Assembly (NCBI RefSeq): GCF_014651535.1
Contig: NZ_BMXB01000012.1
Span: forward strand, 1 to 64,000
DNA from: Salinimicrobium marinum
Lineage (GTDB): Bacteria > Bacteroidota > Bacteroidia > Flavobacteriales > Flavobacteriaceae
Reading direction: 5' to 3'
DNA: 64,000 bases
Within the stretch, counting starts at the first letter, position 1. Every line of letters begins with the position of its first letter. Positions 45,599-55,205 of this stretch are shown here, one piece after another. The notes under the pieces were generated by a model. That model was not told the DNA's origin. It did not search any database and saw nothing but the letters and a program-made list of their open reading frames with translations. The position numbers were made by a program, and so were the translations under genes.

Positions 45599-46657
45599 TT
45601 AACTCTTCTGCTCCTTATTAAAATAGACCAGGTAGTAATACATCTGGCGCTCTTCATCCCAGCCTTTCTCTACATATTTTTCAGCAGATTCCGGGTTGAT
45701 GAAGTCCATTTTGATCTGGATATTGGTGTCCAGAATTATATGGTTTTTGATCGATTTACGGGCTGCTGTAACGGCCGAATTTGAAATAGGGAAGTTGGTA
45801 AGGTCCTCGATCTTGTATTTCGGTGCTTTTTCAGTTTTATAGTTTTGGAATTCGGGAATAAGATCCGGATTGTCTATTACTGAATTTAAAAATGCAGATT
45901 CTTCAAAATCATCATTTTTGGCGAAGTAATCCACGCTTCGGTTCATGAACATCACCTCTTCTTTTTTATCTTCAGCAGGAAGAACTACGTCCTTGGCGAA
46001 ATTCTGGCAGAACTTCAGATATTTCTTGGTGTTGTAATTCTCATCGGCCAACACATCAACCCCCATGAAATTTTCCAGCCAGTATTTTGTGTCGTACTTA
46101 TTGGAATCAACTGAAAGGATCTTATAGCCTTCGGCCCGGTTTTTATTGAAAATAAGCGCTCCTTTGTCAAGCTTGTTCAGGTTTATTCCCTGTTGCACGA
46201 TCATTTCCAGAATTGTTTCCTTCTCCCGGAACTGCAGGAAATCGTGCTTTAATTCAGATTTAAATATGCCGATGGCAGAAGTTTTTTCATTGTCCAGCAT
46301 TACATTGTCAAAATATACCACATAAACTTCTCCACTTTTGATGTGTGGATGGGCAGACTGCTCAAACAACAAGGTGGTGATCTTTTTGGATTGTTCATGA
46401 ATGTTTTTGGGATCGTCAAAGATCTTGTTGGCGATCTCGTAAAGCGGATTAAATTCCAGGTCTACATCATTGGTGAACTGAAAGTAGTTTTCTTCTTTTT
46501 CCCTGAAAGATTTCAGGAAATATTCTTTGATGAGGGGAGTGATCTCGTCGTTTAACTGAAAAGGTTGCGCAGAAAGAAAAATATTCTCATTTCTGCTTTT
46601 GTTCCCCACCCGGTGAATGGAAAGGGAATCGATCTGGGCATTATACAAGTTGATCAT
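45599..46657 (-). CDS. nucleoid-associated protein (NdpA/YejK family)
   Basis: 352 residues. Family features include IHRVGNKSRNENIFLSAQPFQL near the N-terminus, SGEVYVVYFDNVMLDNEKTSAIGIFKSE, KGALIFN and a Lys/Glu-rich C-terminus (VEKGWDEERQMYYYLVYF). E. coli YejK binds DNA in the nucleoid. Its stop codon abuts the stop of the convergent gene (45598/45599), without spacer for a terminator. Confidence 0.75.
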   Translation of the reverse strand: MINLYNAQIDSLSIHRVGNKSRNENIFLSAQPFQLNDEITPLIKEYFLKSFREKEENYFQFTNDVDLEFNPLYEIANKIFDDPKNIHEQSKKITTLLFEQSAHPHIKSGEVYVVYFDNVMLDNEKTSAIGIFKSELKHDFLQFREKETILEMIVQQGINLNKLDKGALIFNKNRAEGYKILSVDSNKYDTKYWLENFMGVDVLADENYNTKKYLKFCQNFAKDVVLPAEDKKEEVMFMNRSVDYFAKNDDFEESAFLNSVIDNPDLIPEFQNYKTEKAPKYKIEDLTNFPISNSAVTAARKSIKNHIILDTNIQIKMDFINPESAEKYVEKGWDEERQMYYYLVYFNKEQKS

Positions 46658-46826
46658 ATAAGGATTATGGTTTTAATATTCGGATATAGGTTCTTGTTTT
46701 CCTCTTCTCATAAATGGCAGGAAAAGAACAGGCGCAATTATATGAAACTACGGGATAGTTTTATTGAAAAAGCTGTAAAAGTAATTAACTAAAAATAAAC
46801 ATTTTTAGCTATTGTGGAGACGGGAT

Positions 46827-47336
46827 TTAGTTCCAGTTCTCGTCAAAAGATAGGTCATCGAAATCATCGATATCAAGATCATCATCAAAACCAATGAGGT
46901 CCTCGTCTTCTTCTGCAACGAAATCTTTTTCCGGCGCACTGGTGGGCAATTGCCCGTGAACAAACATAAGGTTAGGGTAATCCATTCCTGGTTCTGGCTC
47001 TGCAATTTCAGCCAACTCCACCATGAAGGTCCACATGCTCAGGAAATCATATACATAGAGCAATTTGGTCTGGGATTCAGAAACTACATCATCCAGCGTA
47101 GTTTCATCCATCAGGCGAATGGAGCTGCCGCCTTCGGCCATATCAAATTGTGAGATTTCCTCACCCTGGTTCCATTCATCATCGCTGATGTAAAACGAAG
47201 CCATTTCATTTCCGTCGAAACCAAACGACTGGAAAATCGTGTTGTGAAAATCCTCAAGGGTGTTATCAGACATTATTTCTATATCCCGGAACACATCTTC
47301 CTCTGCATCAAGAATTACTCTGAATCTGTAAAGCAT
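46827..47336 (-). CDS. pRiA4b ORF-3-like (PF07929-type) protein
   Basis: 169 residues. Opening LYRFRVILDAEEDVFRDIEIMSDNTLEDFHNTIFQSFGFD and SFYISDDEWNQG match the family first noted on plasmid pRiA4b and as an IS1096 passenger protein. The last 40 residues are very acidic (EEDEDLIGFDDDLDIDDFDD). Function unknown. No transposase or plasmid gene lies nearby, so here it seems to be a chromosomal member. Confidence 0.75.
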   Translation of the reverse strand: MLYRFRVILDAEEDVFRDIEIMSDNTLEDFHNTIFQSFGFDGNEMASFYISDDEWNQGEEISQFDMAEGGSSIRLMDETTLDDVVSESQTKLLYVYDFLSMWTFMVELAEIAEPEPGMDYPNLMFVHGQLPTSAPEKDFVAEEDEDLIGFDDDLDIDDFDDLSFDENWN

Positions 47337-47387
47337 AATTGTAAAAATTTGGATTGCAAAGATACCAATTTAGATGAGAAATATGGA

Positions 47388-48401
47388 CTATCTGCTAAAT
47401 CTGTGCAAGGTATATGTCATCGCTGTTAGCAGGAAAAATGCTCCTACCTGGTGTGCGACCCCCAGCCAAACCGGTACGGCATAGATCAGTGTAAGAACTC
47501 CTAAAATAAATTGTACAAAGACCAAAATGAGTAATGCATTGATCCCTTTTTGCTGGGGAAGCCTTAATGCCATACTTCTGGATTTGTACCAGATGTAGAA
47601 AATAAAGCCTACTACAATGTATGCCATATAGCGGTGGACAAATTGAACGCCACTTTTTCCTTCTACAAAATTCTTCCACACCGGATTTTGCTCAATATAA
47701 ACCGTTTCATGGATCCATTTTTCTTCATTCATTGTGGGCCAGGTGTTGTGAATCCAACCTGCATCAAGGCCGGCAACAAATGCTCCCCACACGATCTGGA
47801 TAATTAAGATGACCAGACCAACTCCAATAATGTTCCGGAATTTTTTATTGATTTCCTTTCGCCTGGGATAAATAAGGTCCATGGCTACCCAAAAAGCATA
47901 GGCAAAGGTGAGAAATGCGGTGGTAAGGTGCATCGCCAGGCGATAGTGACTAACCGCGGGCATATCTACGAGTCCACTTTTTACCATGTACCAGCCCAGG
48001 AATCCCTGAAAACCACCTAAAAAGAGCAACACTAGAGATTTTTTTATTGTTGACCTGCTTAATTGCTTTGTCACCAGGAAGTACAAAAACGGAATGATGA
48101 AAACAATTCCAATAAACCTCCCTATGAACCTGTGCAACCATTCCCAGAAATAGATATCTTTGAAATCTTCAAGATCAAAATGGAAATGTAATTTTTGATA
48201 CTCCGGGAATTGCTTGTAATGTTCAAATTCTGCGATCCATTCCTCTTCATTTAACGGAGGAATAGTTCCGCTGATCAATTTATAATCTGAGATCGATAAT
48301 CCGGAATGCGTTAATCGGGTGATCCCGCCCACAATAACCATTACAAAAATTAGGAAACAGCCGGTAAACAGCCAGTACACAACCTTTTTATTGTCTTTCA
48401 T
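47388..48401 (-). CDS. ctaA: heme A synthase (COX15/CtaA family)
   Basis: 337 residues with eight membrane segments in two halves of four. Conserved His ligands: HRFIGRFIG and SHYRLAMHL in the first half, QFVHRYMAYIVV and AHQVGAFFLL in the second. The exposed loop between halves has no CxxxC pair. Oxidises heme O to heme A for cytochrome oxidase, implying aerobic respiration. The other cytochrome oxidase genes are not in the window. Confidence 0.9.
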   Translation of the reverse strand: MKDNKKVVYWLFTGCFLIFVMVIVGGITRLTHSGLSISDYKLISGTIPPLNEEEWIAEFEHYKQFPEYQKLHFHFDLEDFKDIYFWEWLHRFIGRFIGIVFIIPFLYFLVTKQLSRSTIKKSLVLLFLGGFQGFLGWYMVKSGLVDMPAVSHYRLAMHLTTAFLTFAYAFWVAMDLIYPRRKEINKKFRNIIGVGLVILIIQIVWGAFVAGLDAGWIHNTWPTMNEEKWIHETVYIEQNPVWKNFVEGKSGVQFVHRYMAYIVVGFIFYIWYKSRSMALRLPQQKGINALLILVFVQFILGVLTLIYAVPVWLGVAHQVGAFFLLTAMTYTLHRFSR

Positions 48402-48440
48402 TGAAGTAGAATAAGTCAGCCTTCTGTGGCGTAAATTGTA

Positions 48441-49865
48441 TTATATAGTAACGGGTTTTAATCCGATTTCTTTTCCCTTCTGAAGCATAAACTCCCGGGC
48501 AGCATCATATTCATTCGGAATTTCCCCTTCCAGAATTGCTTCTTTAATGGCATCTTTTATCATCCCGATTTCCCTTGAAGGTTTGATTCCAAAAGTTTCC
48601 ATGATCTCTTCTCCTGAAATCGGCGGCTGAAAATTCCTTACGTGGTCTCGCTCCTCAACTTCTTTCATCTTTTGGCGTACCAGCTTAAAGTTGTTGTGGT
48701 ATTTTTTGTATCGCCTCGGATTCTTCGTGGTAATATCTGCTTCACATAAGGTCATCAACTCCTCAATGTCTTCACCCGCATCAAAAATGAGCCTTCTTAC
48801 AGCTGAATCTGTTACAATATCCTGAGAAAGCACAATGGGCCGCGAACTCATGAGTACCATTTTCTGAACAAATTTCATTTTTTCATTGAGTGGCATCCTA
48901 AGGCGCTTAAAAAGTCTGTATACCATTTTTGCACCTACAAATTCATGCCCGTGAAAGGTCCAGCCTATTTTCTTATCGAATTTCTTCGTGGGAGCCTTTC
49001 CAATATCATGTAATAGGGCCGCCCATCGCAGCCATAGATCATCGGTATTTTCCGAAATATTGTCCACCACTTCCAAGGTATGCCAAAAATTGTCTTTATG
49101 CCGCTGTCCTTCAATTTCATCAATTCCTTCCAGGGCAGTCAACTCAGGTAAGATCAATTTTAAAAGTCCGGTTTTATGGAGTAGGCTGAAACCAATCGAT
49201 GGTTTTGGAGAAAGCAGGATCTTATTCAGCTCCTCCACAATTCTCTCCCGGGATATGATCTTGATCCGGTGATTATTTTTACTGATGGCGTCCAGGGAAG
49301 CCTTTTCGATCCTGAAGTTCAGCTGGGAAGCAAAGCGTATGGCTCTGAGCATTCGCAGCGGATCATCTGAATAGGTGATATCTGGATCAAGAGGTGTACG
49401 AATCAATTTGTTTTGTAAATCTTCGAGTCCGTTGAACGGATCTAGAAGATCTCCGAAAGTTTCTTTGTTAAGGCTTAAAGCCAGTGCATTTATCGTGAAA
49501 TCCCTGCGGTTTTGATCATCTTCCAGAGTTCCGTTTTCCACCACCGGATTCCGACTGTCCTCGCTGTAGCTTTCCCTGCGGGCTCCTACAAATTCAATTT
49601 CAAGATCATAAGCCCGCAACATGGCGGTTCCGTAATTTTTGAAAACCTGTACTTTTGGATTATGAGATAATCTCTTTGAAACCTGCCGGGCGAGTTCAAT
49701 TCCGCTGCCAACGGCAACAACATCAATATCTTTTGCTTCCCCACGATCGAGGATGAAATCCCTAACGAAGCCTCCAATTACATAACTCTCCAGTTCCAGG
49801 TCCTTTCCGGCCAGGGAGATTACATCAAAAATTTTATGCTTCAGGGCTTCTTTATAATTCTTCAC
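48441..49865 (-). CDS. CCA-adding-type tRNA nucleotidyltransferase with HD domain
   Basis: 474 residues. The class II nucleotidyltransferase head has [23 protein letters not shown] with the G-G...D-x-D catalytic motif. RRDFTINAL is the family's second motif. The D-R-x-x-R-like region includes [16 protein letters not shown]. An HD domain follows (LLHDIGKA), so it resembles the poly(A)/CCA enzymes with 2'-phosphatase capacity. It completes or repairs tRNA 3' ends. Exact class (CCA versus A-adding) is not settled by motifs alone. Confidence 0.88.
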   Translation of the reverse strand: MKNYKEALKHKIFDVISLAGKDLELESYVIGGFVRDFILDRGEAKDIDVVAVGSGIELARQVSKRLSHNPKVQVFKNYGTAMLRAYDLEIEFVGARRESYSEDSRNPVVENGTLEDDQNRRDFTINALALSLNKETFGDLLDPFNGLEDLQNKLIRTPLDPDITYSDDPLRMLRAIRFASQLNFRIEKASLDAISKNNHRIKIISRERIVEELNKILLSPKPSIGFSLLHKTGLLKLILPELTALEGIDEIEGQRHKDNFWHTLEVVDNISENTDDLWLRWAALLHDIGKAPTKKFDKKIGWTFHGHEFVGAKMVYRLFKRLRMPLNEKMKFVQKMVLMSSRPIVLSQDIVTDSAVRRLIFDAGEDIEELMTLCEADITTKNPRRYKKYHNNFKLVRQKMKEVEERDHVRNFQPPISGEEIMETFGIKPSREIGMIKDAIKEAILEGEIPNEYDAAREFMLQKGKEIGLKPVTI

Positions 49866-49907
49866 TTAATTTAATTTATCTTCCGGAAATCTATTGCGAC
49901 TCTCATT

Positions 49908-49938
49908 AACCACACAGGTTTTCAAAACCTGCGTGGTT
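49908..49938. repeat. perfect-type hairpin, REP-like
   Basis: AACCACACAGGTTTT (49908-49922) and AAAACCTGCGTGGTT (49924-49938) pair at 14 of 15 positions with a 1-nt gap. It sits between two genes on the same strand. The AGGTTTT...AAAACCT core recalls repeat hairpins seen between genes in Bacteroidota. It may also terminate the Sua5 operon. Confidence 0.6.
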
Positions 49939-49978
49939 TAAAACTCATTTGAGTTTAATTGGCCATATAAAACTGCCG

Positions 49979-50548
49979 TTATTTCCGGATTATTTTTACC
50001 GTACCATCGTTCCCCAATTTAATAATGGCCGATGGTTTTGCGGTTACTTTTGACTGGTGCAAATTTACTACATAGTCCACACCTTTTAAAATTTCCGGAC
50101 TTATTTGAGAGAAAGATTGTGGTGTTTCCTCACCACTAATATTTGCGGAGGTGGAAACGAGGGGTTTCCTTAATTTTCGGATGAGTTTTTCGCAGAATTT
50201 ATCTTTTGTAACCCTTACTCCAAGAGTATCGTCACTACCCACCAGGTTATCGGCTACCCTTATTGGTCTGTCATAAACTATGGTGGTGGGTTTATTGGAA
50301 TGGTTAAGGATATCGTAAGCTGCTGAGGGTACTTCTTCGATAAACTGCTCCAGCATCCTTGTATCCGAAACAAGGCAGATCAATGCTTTTTCCTCGGTTC
50401 TTTTCTTTAGGGTGTAGACTCTGTCTATTGCTTCGGCATTCGTGGCGTCACAACCAATTCCCCATACCGTATCGGTAGGGTAGAGGATCACTCCTCCTTT
50501 TTTAAGAACTGCCAGGGCATTTTCAATTTCATTTTTTAGATCTTCCAT
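49979..50548 (-). CDS. L-threonylcarbamoyladenylate synthase (Sua5/YciO/YrdC)
   Basis: 189 residues. KKGGVILYPTDTVWGIGCDATNAEAIDRVYTLKKR is the signature with the threonine pocket, followed by VRVTKDKFCEKLI and STSANISGEETPQ. Short form without the C-terminal Sua5 domain. Makes the threonylcarbamoyl-AMP used for tRNA t6A37 together with TsaD/B/E. It overlaps the upstream glycosyltransferase gene by 20 bp and so shares its transcript. Confidence 0.85.
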   Translation of the reverse strand: MEDLKNEIENALAVLKKGGVILYPTDTVWGIGCDATNAEAIDRVYTLKKRTEEKALICLVSDTRMLEQFIEEVPSAAYDILNHSNKPTTIVYDRPIRVADNLVGSDDTLGVRVTKDKFCEKLIRKLRKPLVSTSANISGEETPQSFSQISPEILKGVDYVVNLHQSKVTAKPSAIIKLGNDGTVKIIRK

Positions 50549-51647
50549 TCAGCACTTTTTTATATTCAAGTAAAGTTTGTTCCGCCATCTTTGTAGTCGT
50601 GAAATTTTCGATGAGCAGTTTATGTGATAAATCAGTAAATCGATTTATTACCTGGGGCTTATCATACAAAAATAGAATATGTTCACTCAATTTTTTGTGG
50701 TCATGCATGTTAGCAAGCAAGCCATTTTCTCCATCTGTGATAATTTCGGGAATGCCTCCCACCCTTGTACTAATTACGGGCACTTTGTGAAAAAAGGACT
50801 CGTATATAAATCCCGGGATCCCTTCACTTTGTGAAGTAACAAGAGAAATATCAAACTGGGAAATAAAATTAGAAGCATCAGGCAGAAATCCGAGTAAAAA
50901 TACATGGTCCTGAAGATTTAGTTTTGCAATTTTGCGTTGCAGATCCTCTGTCCTGTTTGTGAAACTTCCTATTTGAACAAAGGTGAAATCTGTCCTCTTA
51001 TTCTCATTAATGATGGTATGGGCAATATCAATGAAGTTTTCGAGACTTTTTGCACGAATATGATTTGCAATATTCCCAATGATCTTTTGCTGCGGTTTAA
51101 GACCTAATTTCTCTCTTAGTAAAAATGGGGTTTTTTTAGATTTATTTTCAAGTCTTGTCCCATGATAAATAGTGGCAAGCTTCGCCGAATCTTTTATGGC
51201 CAGAGAGGTTACCTTTTTAGTTTCTTCAGAAACACAAAGAATTTTTTTTATTTTATAGTAATTGTATTTATGTAATGTGCTTTCTCTGTTCTTGATGGGG
51301 AAAGAAGTTTTTTTACTGAAAACAAAAGGAGGTAGATCATAGAAATAATCTCCTATAACTCCCAGCGCCAGTGCAGTGGTATCATGAATATGTATGAGAT
51401 CGATCTTTTCTTTTTTACAGAACCTTATCAGTTTCAGGAAATAGCGGGGGTCTAATTTGAATGATAATCTTGCCGGAACCACTCCAATTTTTCCGGAGCT
51501 TAATTTCTTCTGGAAGTGGCCATTTTTAACGCACAAAATATTATTTGTGACAGTTGGAGACAGTTGCTCCAGCTCGTGGCAAAGATTTTCGATGTGATTT
51601 TCACCACCACCCCAGTTTTTAACAGCAGAAAGGTGAAGGATATTCAT
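50529..51647 (-). CDS. glycosyltransferase family 4 protein
   Basis: 372 residues, GT-B fold. N-terminal VKNWGGGENHIENLCHEL is a donor or acceptor loop of the GT4 type. The C-terminal half carries LGFLPDASNFISQFDISLVTSQSEGIPGFIYESFFHKVPVISTRVGGIPEII, with the EX7E nucleotide-sugar motif. Likely adds a sugar to a lipid-linked or LPS-core glycan at the inner membrane. First of a set of GT genes in this region. Confidence 0.85.
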   Translation of the reverse strand: MNILHLSAVKNWGGGENHIENLCHELEQLSPTVTNNILCVKNGHFQKKLSSGKIGVVPARLSFKLDPRYFLKLIRFCKKEKIDLIHIHDTTALALGVIGDYFYDLPPFVFSKKTSFPIKNRESTLHKYNYYKIKKILCVSEETKKVTSLAIKDSAKLATIYHGTRLENKSKKTPFLLREKLGLKPQQKIIGNIANHIRAKSLENFIDIAHTIINENKRTDFTFVQIGSFTNRTEDLQRKIAKLNLQDHVFLLGFLPDASNFISQFDISLVTSQSEGIPGFIYESFFHKVPVISTRVGGIPEIITDGENGLLANMHDHKKLSEHILFLYDKPQVINRFTDLSHKLLIENFTTTKMAEQTLLEYKKVLNGRSKK

Positions 51648-51805
51648 TGGGGTAAAACATGTTTTTTGTTGGCTGCTTAAGCTGACTAATAATTGCGTAA
51701 AGGTAAATTTTTACGACGAAAGATCATTAGATGTTAGAAAATTCCCAAAATAAATTTCACTGAAGTGGAACAAGTCTCATAGAGTCCCAAAATTAATAGC
51801 CTGTT

Positions 51806-52888
51806 CTATTTGATGAGCAAAGTATCATAAACCTGAAGATATTCCTTCGCTGTCTTATCCCAGTTAAAACTTTCAGCTCTTTTCTTTAGGTGGTTTGTAT
51901 ATAAATCTTTCTCTTTCTGGAACTTATTCATTCCGTCCTCGAAAACACCAACCATATAATCGGCATCAAATTGATCCCAGTAGAACGCATACTCACCACC
52001 AATTTCCGGAAGGGAGGTTCGGTTGGCAAGAAAAACTGGTTTGCCGTATGCCATGGCTTCAATGGGTGGCATACCAAATCCTTCAAAAAGTGAGGGAAAT
52101 ACAAACGCTTCACAATTCTGAAAATAGTAATGTTTGTCTTTTTCAGATATTTTTCCAGCCAGAAATACGCGGTCCTGTAGTTTATATTTCTTGATTTCCT
52201 GCTTAACAACTTCTCCGTAAGGTTTGTCTTTGTTACCGGCAATGATAAGTTGAAGATCATTCAATTGCGAAAGCATCCCAATCAAGGAATGAAAATTTTT
52301 CATTTCCAGGAATTGGCCGATACAAAAAAGATAAGGTTTTGTAAGATCAAAATCTACTTTGGGAGGGGTGACAGGGGGTTGTGCTACTGTGGGGTTTCCA
52401 TTATAGATCACAGGCTGCGGAATTGCCTCCGAAATTTCAAAAAAATGATTGGCAGATCTTTTCGCATGTTCAGAAATAAATATGATGGTCTGGGATCTAT
52501 TAATTTTTTCTTTTAATAGCTGAATTTTCTTTTTACTAACCTTTTCTATAGGATCTTTTTCCATGAAAATTACATCATGAAGCGTCATAAGGTAAGGCAT
52601 CGAACTACTATAAGGTTCTATTTTCGAATTCTGATTAAGGGAATGCCACAAATCATATTTTTTTCTTAACCTGAAGGTTTTGTAGCGATTAAATGAATAA
52701 TATCGTTGAAATTTCAGGTCTCCGCCAAAATCTTTAAAAACAGATTTATTTTTCGCGTAAGCTGTAAATTGAAAACTTTGGTTATGCTCCGTTAGGTTTT
52801 TGATTAGCCAGTAATTGAACTGACCGAAACCGGAATATAAATTGTTGATATTATGGGATTCTAGGAATATTCTCTTTTCAGCTGGCAT
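51806..52888 (-). CDS. glycosyltransferase family 4 protein
   Basis: 360 residues. MPAEKRIFLESHNINNLYSGFGQFNYWLI opens with the GSG-type start of the mannosyl/rhamnosyl GT4 group. GNPTV, YLFCIGQFLEMKNFHSLI, and FPSLFEGFGMPPIEAMAYGKPVFLANRTSLPEIGG are the UDP/GDP-sugar binding blocks with EX7E. Separated from the upstream GT gene by about 160 bp. Confidence 0.85.
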   Translation of the reverse strand: MPAEKRIFLESHNINNLYSGFGQFNYWLIKNLTEHNQSFQFTAYAKNKSVFKDFGGDLKFQRYYSFNRYKTFRLRKKYDLWHSLNQNSKIEPYSSSMPYLMTLHDVIFMEKDPIEKVSKKKIQLLKEKINRSQTIIFISEHAKRSANHFFEISEAIPQPVIYNGNPTVAQPPVTPPKVDFDLTKPYLFCIGQFLEMKNFHSLIGMLSQLNDLQLIIAGNKDKPYGEVVKQEIKKYKLQDRVFLAGKISEKDKHYYFQNCEAFVFPSLFEGFGMPPIEAMAYGKPVFLANRTSLPEIGGEYAFYWDQFDADYMVGVFEDGMNKFQKEKDLYTNHLKKRAESFNWDKTAKEYLQVYDTLLIK

Positions 52889-53046
52889 AAAACATGGTAT
52901 ATAACTGCAAATATAATAGAATGTAATTCAATGCCTGTCGATATTTATTTCAAGGGGAAATCATTTGGAAAATAGTAAGAGTCGGTTGATTATTTTATCT
53001 TTCAAAAAATCATGGCGTAAAAACGATATTAATATAAATTGATAAT

Positions 53047-53988
53047 TTGAAAATTACTGTAATAGCACCATATACATTCGGATATATTGATGTTCTGGTT
53101 GATAAGATTGCCGAAGGATCCAATGTTACTGTAGAGTTTATAGATATCAGCACTATAAAATTCGAATATACATCTGTCCTGCAAAGAGGGAAGAACTTTC
53201 TCTTAAAGAATTTATTGAACCGAAATCTTAAAAGAGAACATAGGATGCGGGTTCTTTCAAATAGACTGTCACAGAATCCTGAACAAGATGTTATTCTTGT
53301 AGTTCGTCCCGATGTGCTGGATGAACCTGTTTTAGCTTTTCTTAGAACAAGGGCCAAGAAGGTAATTTCTTATTACTATGACTCCATAAATAATATTCCG
53401 GAAAAACAAAATCTTCTGGCGTATTTTGATGAAGTATATAGCTTTGAAAAAGCTGATGTGAAAAAATTCGGATTAAAATTTATTACTAATTTTATTCCGG
53501 TAGATGAACCCGATAATTTTGCCAACGAAAAGGGGGTATTTCATATTTCTTCCTATGATTCCCGGTCAAAAATCATAGTAGATGTAGCGCGACAACTTGA
53601 AAAGTTCGAGTATCCATATAATTTTGTCGTAAAATCTGGCAAAGCTTTGGATTCTAAATATTTGAAGGTAATCACAGAATATGTAGATTGCAAAGAGGTT
53701 CTACAATTAATGAAAAGATCTGATGTTATTCTTGATGTTCAAAAAGAGCATCAGGAAGGACTTAGTTTTAGAGTTTTTGAAGCTCTGGGTTTTGATAAAA
53801 AACTCATTACTACAAATGAGGATGTGAGGAATTATGATTTCTATAATCCTGAGAATATTCTAATTGTAGACAGGGAGAACCCAGTCGTCATAAAAAGTTT
53901 TTTACGAAATGAGTATGTGCCTGTTCCCAAATCAATAAAGGATAAATATAGGAGAGATGCCTGGATCCAGGAAGTTCTGGGGATTTGA
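53047..53988 (+). CDS. glycosyltransferase-like protein of the surface glycan block
   Basis: 313 residues from a TTG start (the reading frame begins LKITVIAPYTFGYIDVLV; no ATG lies near). It looks like a CgeB/GT-B-type protein: FHISSYDSRSKIIVDVARQL, then YVDCKEVLQLMKRSDVILDVQKEHQEGLSFRVFEALGFDKKLIT, resembling the C-terminal donor site with E-G-L-S and E-A-L-G. N-terminal half is Rossmann-like. Orientation is opposite to its GT neighbours, so it may be a separate unit. Activity is inferred from the fold only. Confidence 0.6.
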   Translation: MKITVIAPYTFGYIDVLVDKIAEGSNVTVEFIDISTIKFEYTSVLQRGKNFLLKNLLNRNLKREHRMRVLSNRLSQNPEQDVILVVRPDVLDEPVLAFLRTRAKKVISYYYDSINNIPEKQNLLAYFDEVYSFEKADVKKFGLKFITNFIPVDEPDNFANEKGVFHISSYDSRSKIIVDVARQLEKFEYPYNFVVKSGKALDSKYLKVITEYVDCKEVLQLMKRSDVILDVQKEHQEGLSFRVFEALGFDKKLITTNEDVRNYDFYNPENILIVDRENPVVIKSFLRNEYVPVPKSIKDKYRRDAWIQEVLGI

Positions 53989-54003
53989 TTCAGTTAGAAT
54001 TCT

Positions 54004-55095
54004 TTAAATACTTTTATAAAGCTCGTAGTAATTCTTCTGCATAACTTCCAGACTGAATTTTTCATGTACCAGGTCAAAAGCATTTGCGACCATAAAATCC
54101 TTTAATTGATTATTTTCCAGTACCTTTTTCACATTTTCTGCTAAAGACGCAGCATCTTTAACAGGAGAGATCATTCCTGTATGTTCATGGATCACCGCTT
54201 CTCCTGTGCCTCCCGCTGCAGTTGCCACCACCGGCACTTTACAGGCAAAAGCCTCCAGAACAGATAAGGGCAGGCCTTCTGTTTCAGAAGAAATCATGAA
54301 AAGGTCAAATTCTGGTAAGATTTGTGCCACATCATTTCTAAACCCAGTAAAAATTATATCATTAGCCAGTCCCAGTTTATTTGCATGTTGTTTAAGTTCC
54401 TTTTCGAGAGGTCCCTGGCCTACAAGGATGAATTTTATTTTTCCTGAAAAACTTTCTTCTATAAGCCTGGCACTTTCTAAAAAGGTAAAAAGATCTTTTT
54501 GTTTTGTTAAACCGGCTATATTGCCAATCAGTTTTGTTCCTTCCGGAATGTTGTAATCCCTGTGCAATATGCCCGAATTGCTCGAAGCGGAAAGGTAATC
54601 TACATCTATCCCATCATAAATAACCCGCACTTTATGGTGATCTTTCAGCACAGGCTTTAAGACATCCTTCACCGCTTCGGATACGCAGATAATCTTATCG
54701 ATTCGGGAGCTATTGTATTTCTTTACTTTGAAAAAATTTTTAGTTACTTTATTATTCCTTTTCCGTGAATAAATAAATTTTAGATTGGGAAAGAGCCTAA
54801 TCGCCAGTAAACTAAGAGTAAAGGCTTTTGAATCATGTACATGAAGTATATCTATTTTTTCCTTTTTAAGAGTATTTATTAGTTCCCTCAAAAACTTCAA
54901 TGAATATTTTGATTTTCTCGAGGCCGAATAATATGAAATTTTTTGTTCCCTGCACTTTTGTTCCAAAACAGAATCTTTAGCACAAAAAATTATCTGTTGC
55001 AGGTCCTGATATTTTTTAAGAATGTTATAGGTAGTCAACATCTGGTTATCTCCACCACGCCACTCAATAATAGTTGAAACATGTAGTATTTTCAT
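54004..55095 (-). CDS. glycosyltransferase family 4 protein
   Basis: 363 residues, similar in layout to the gene at 50529. HVSTIIEWRGGDNQMLTTYNIL is the N-terminal loop, KIICVSEAVKDVLKPVL a common GT4 interdomain stretch, GFRNDVAQILPEFDLFMISSETEGLPLSVLEAFACKVPVVATAAGG the donor site with EX7E. Sixteen bp from the stop of the opposing gene at 53988. Confidence 0.85.
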   Translation of the reverse strand: MKILHVSTIIEWRGGDNQMLTTYNILKKYQDLQQIIFCAKDSVLEQKCREQKISYYSASRKSKYSLKFLRELINTLKKEKIDILHVHDSKAFTLSLLAIRLFPNLKFIYSRKRNNKVTKNFFKVKKYNSSRIDKIICVSEAVKDVLKPVLKDHHKVRVIYDGIDVDYLSASSNSGILHRDYNIPEGTKLIGNIAGLTKQKDLFTFLESARLIEESFSGKIKFILVGQGPLEKELKQHANKLGLANDIIFTGFRNDVAQILPEFDLFMISSETEGLPLSVLEAFACKVPVVATAAGGTGEAVIHEHTGMISPVKDAASLAENVKKVLENNQLKDFMVANAFDLVHEKFSLEVMQKNYYELYKSI

Positions 55096-55205
55096 AATGC
55101 AATATTAAGCTTAATAAATTTATTTTCTCAAATCCTGTGGTTTGAAGCAATAGTTTTTTAAGGACTCTTTTCGAAGAAATTCTTTCTTTATCGTAGCTTT
55201 GCTTA

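Noticed and set aside
46827-47336. IS1096-related insertion sequence
   Set aside because: Only the passenger-like protein is present. No transposase, inverted repeats or target duplication seen.
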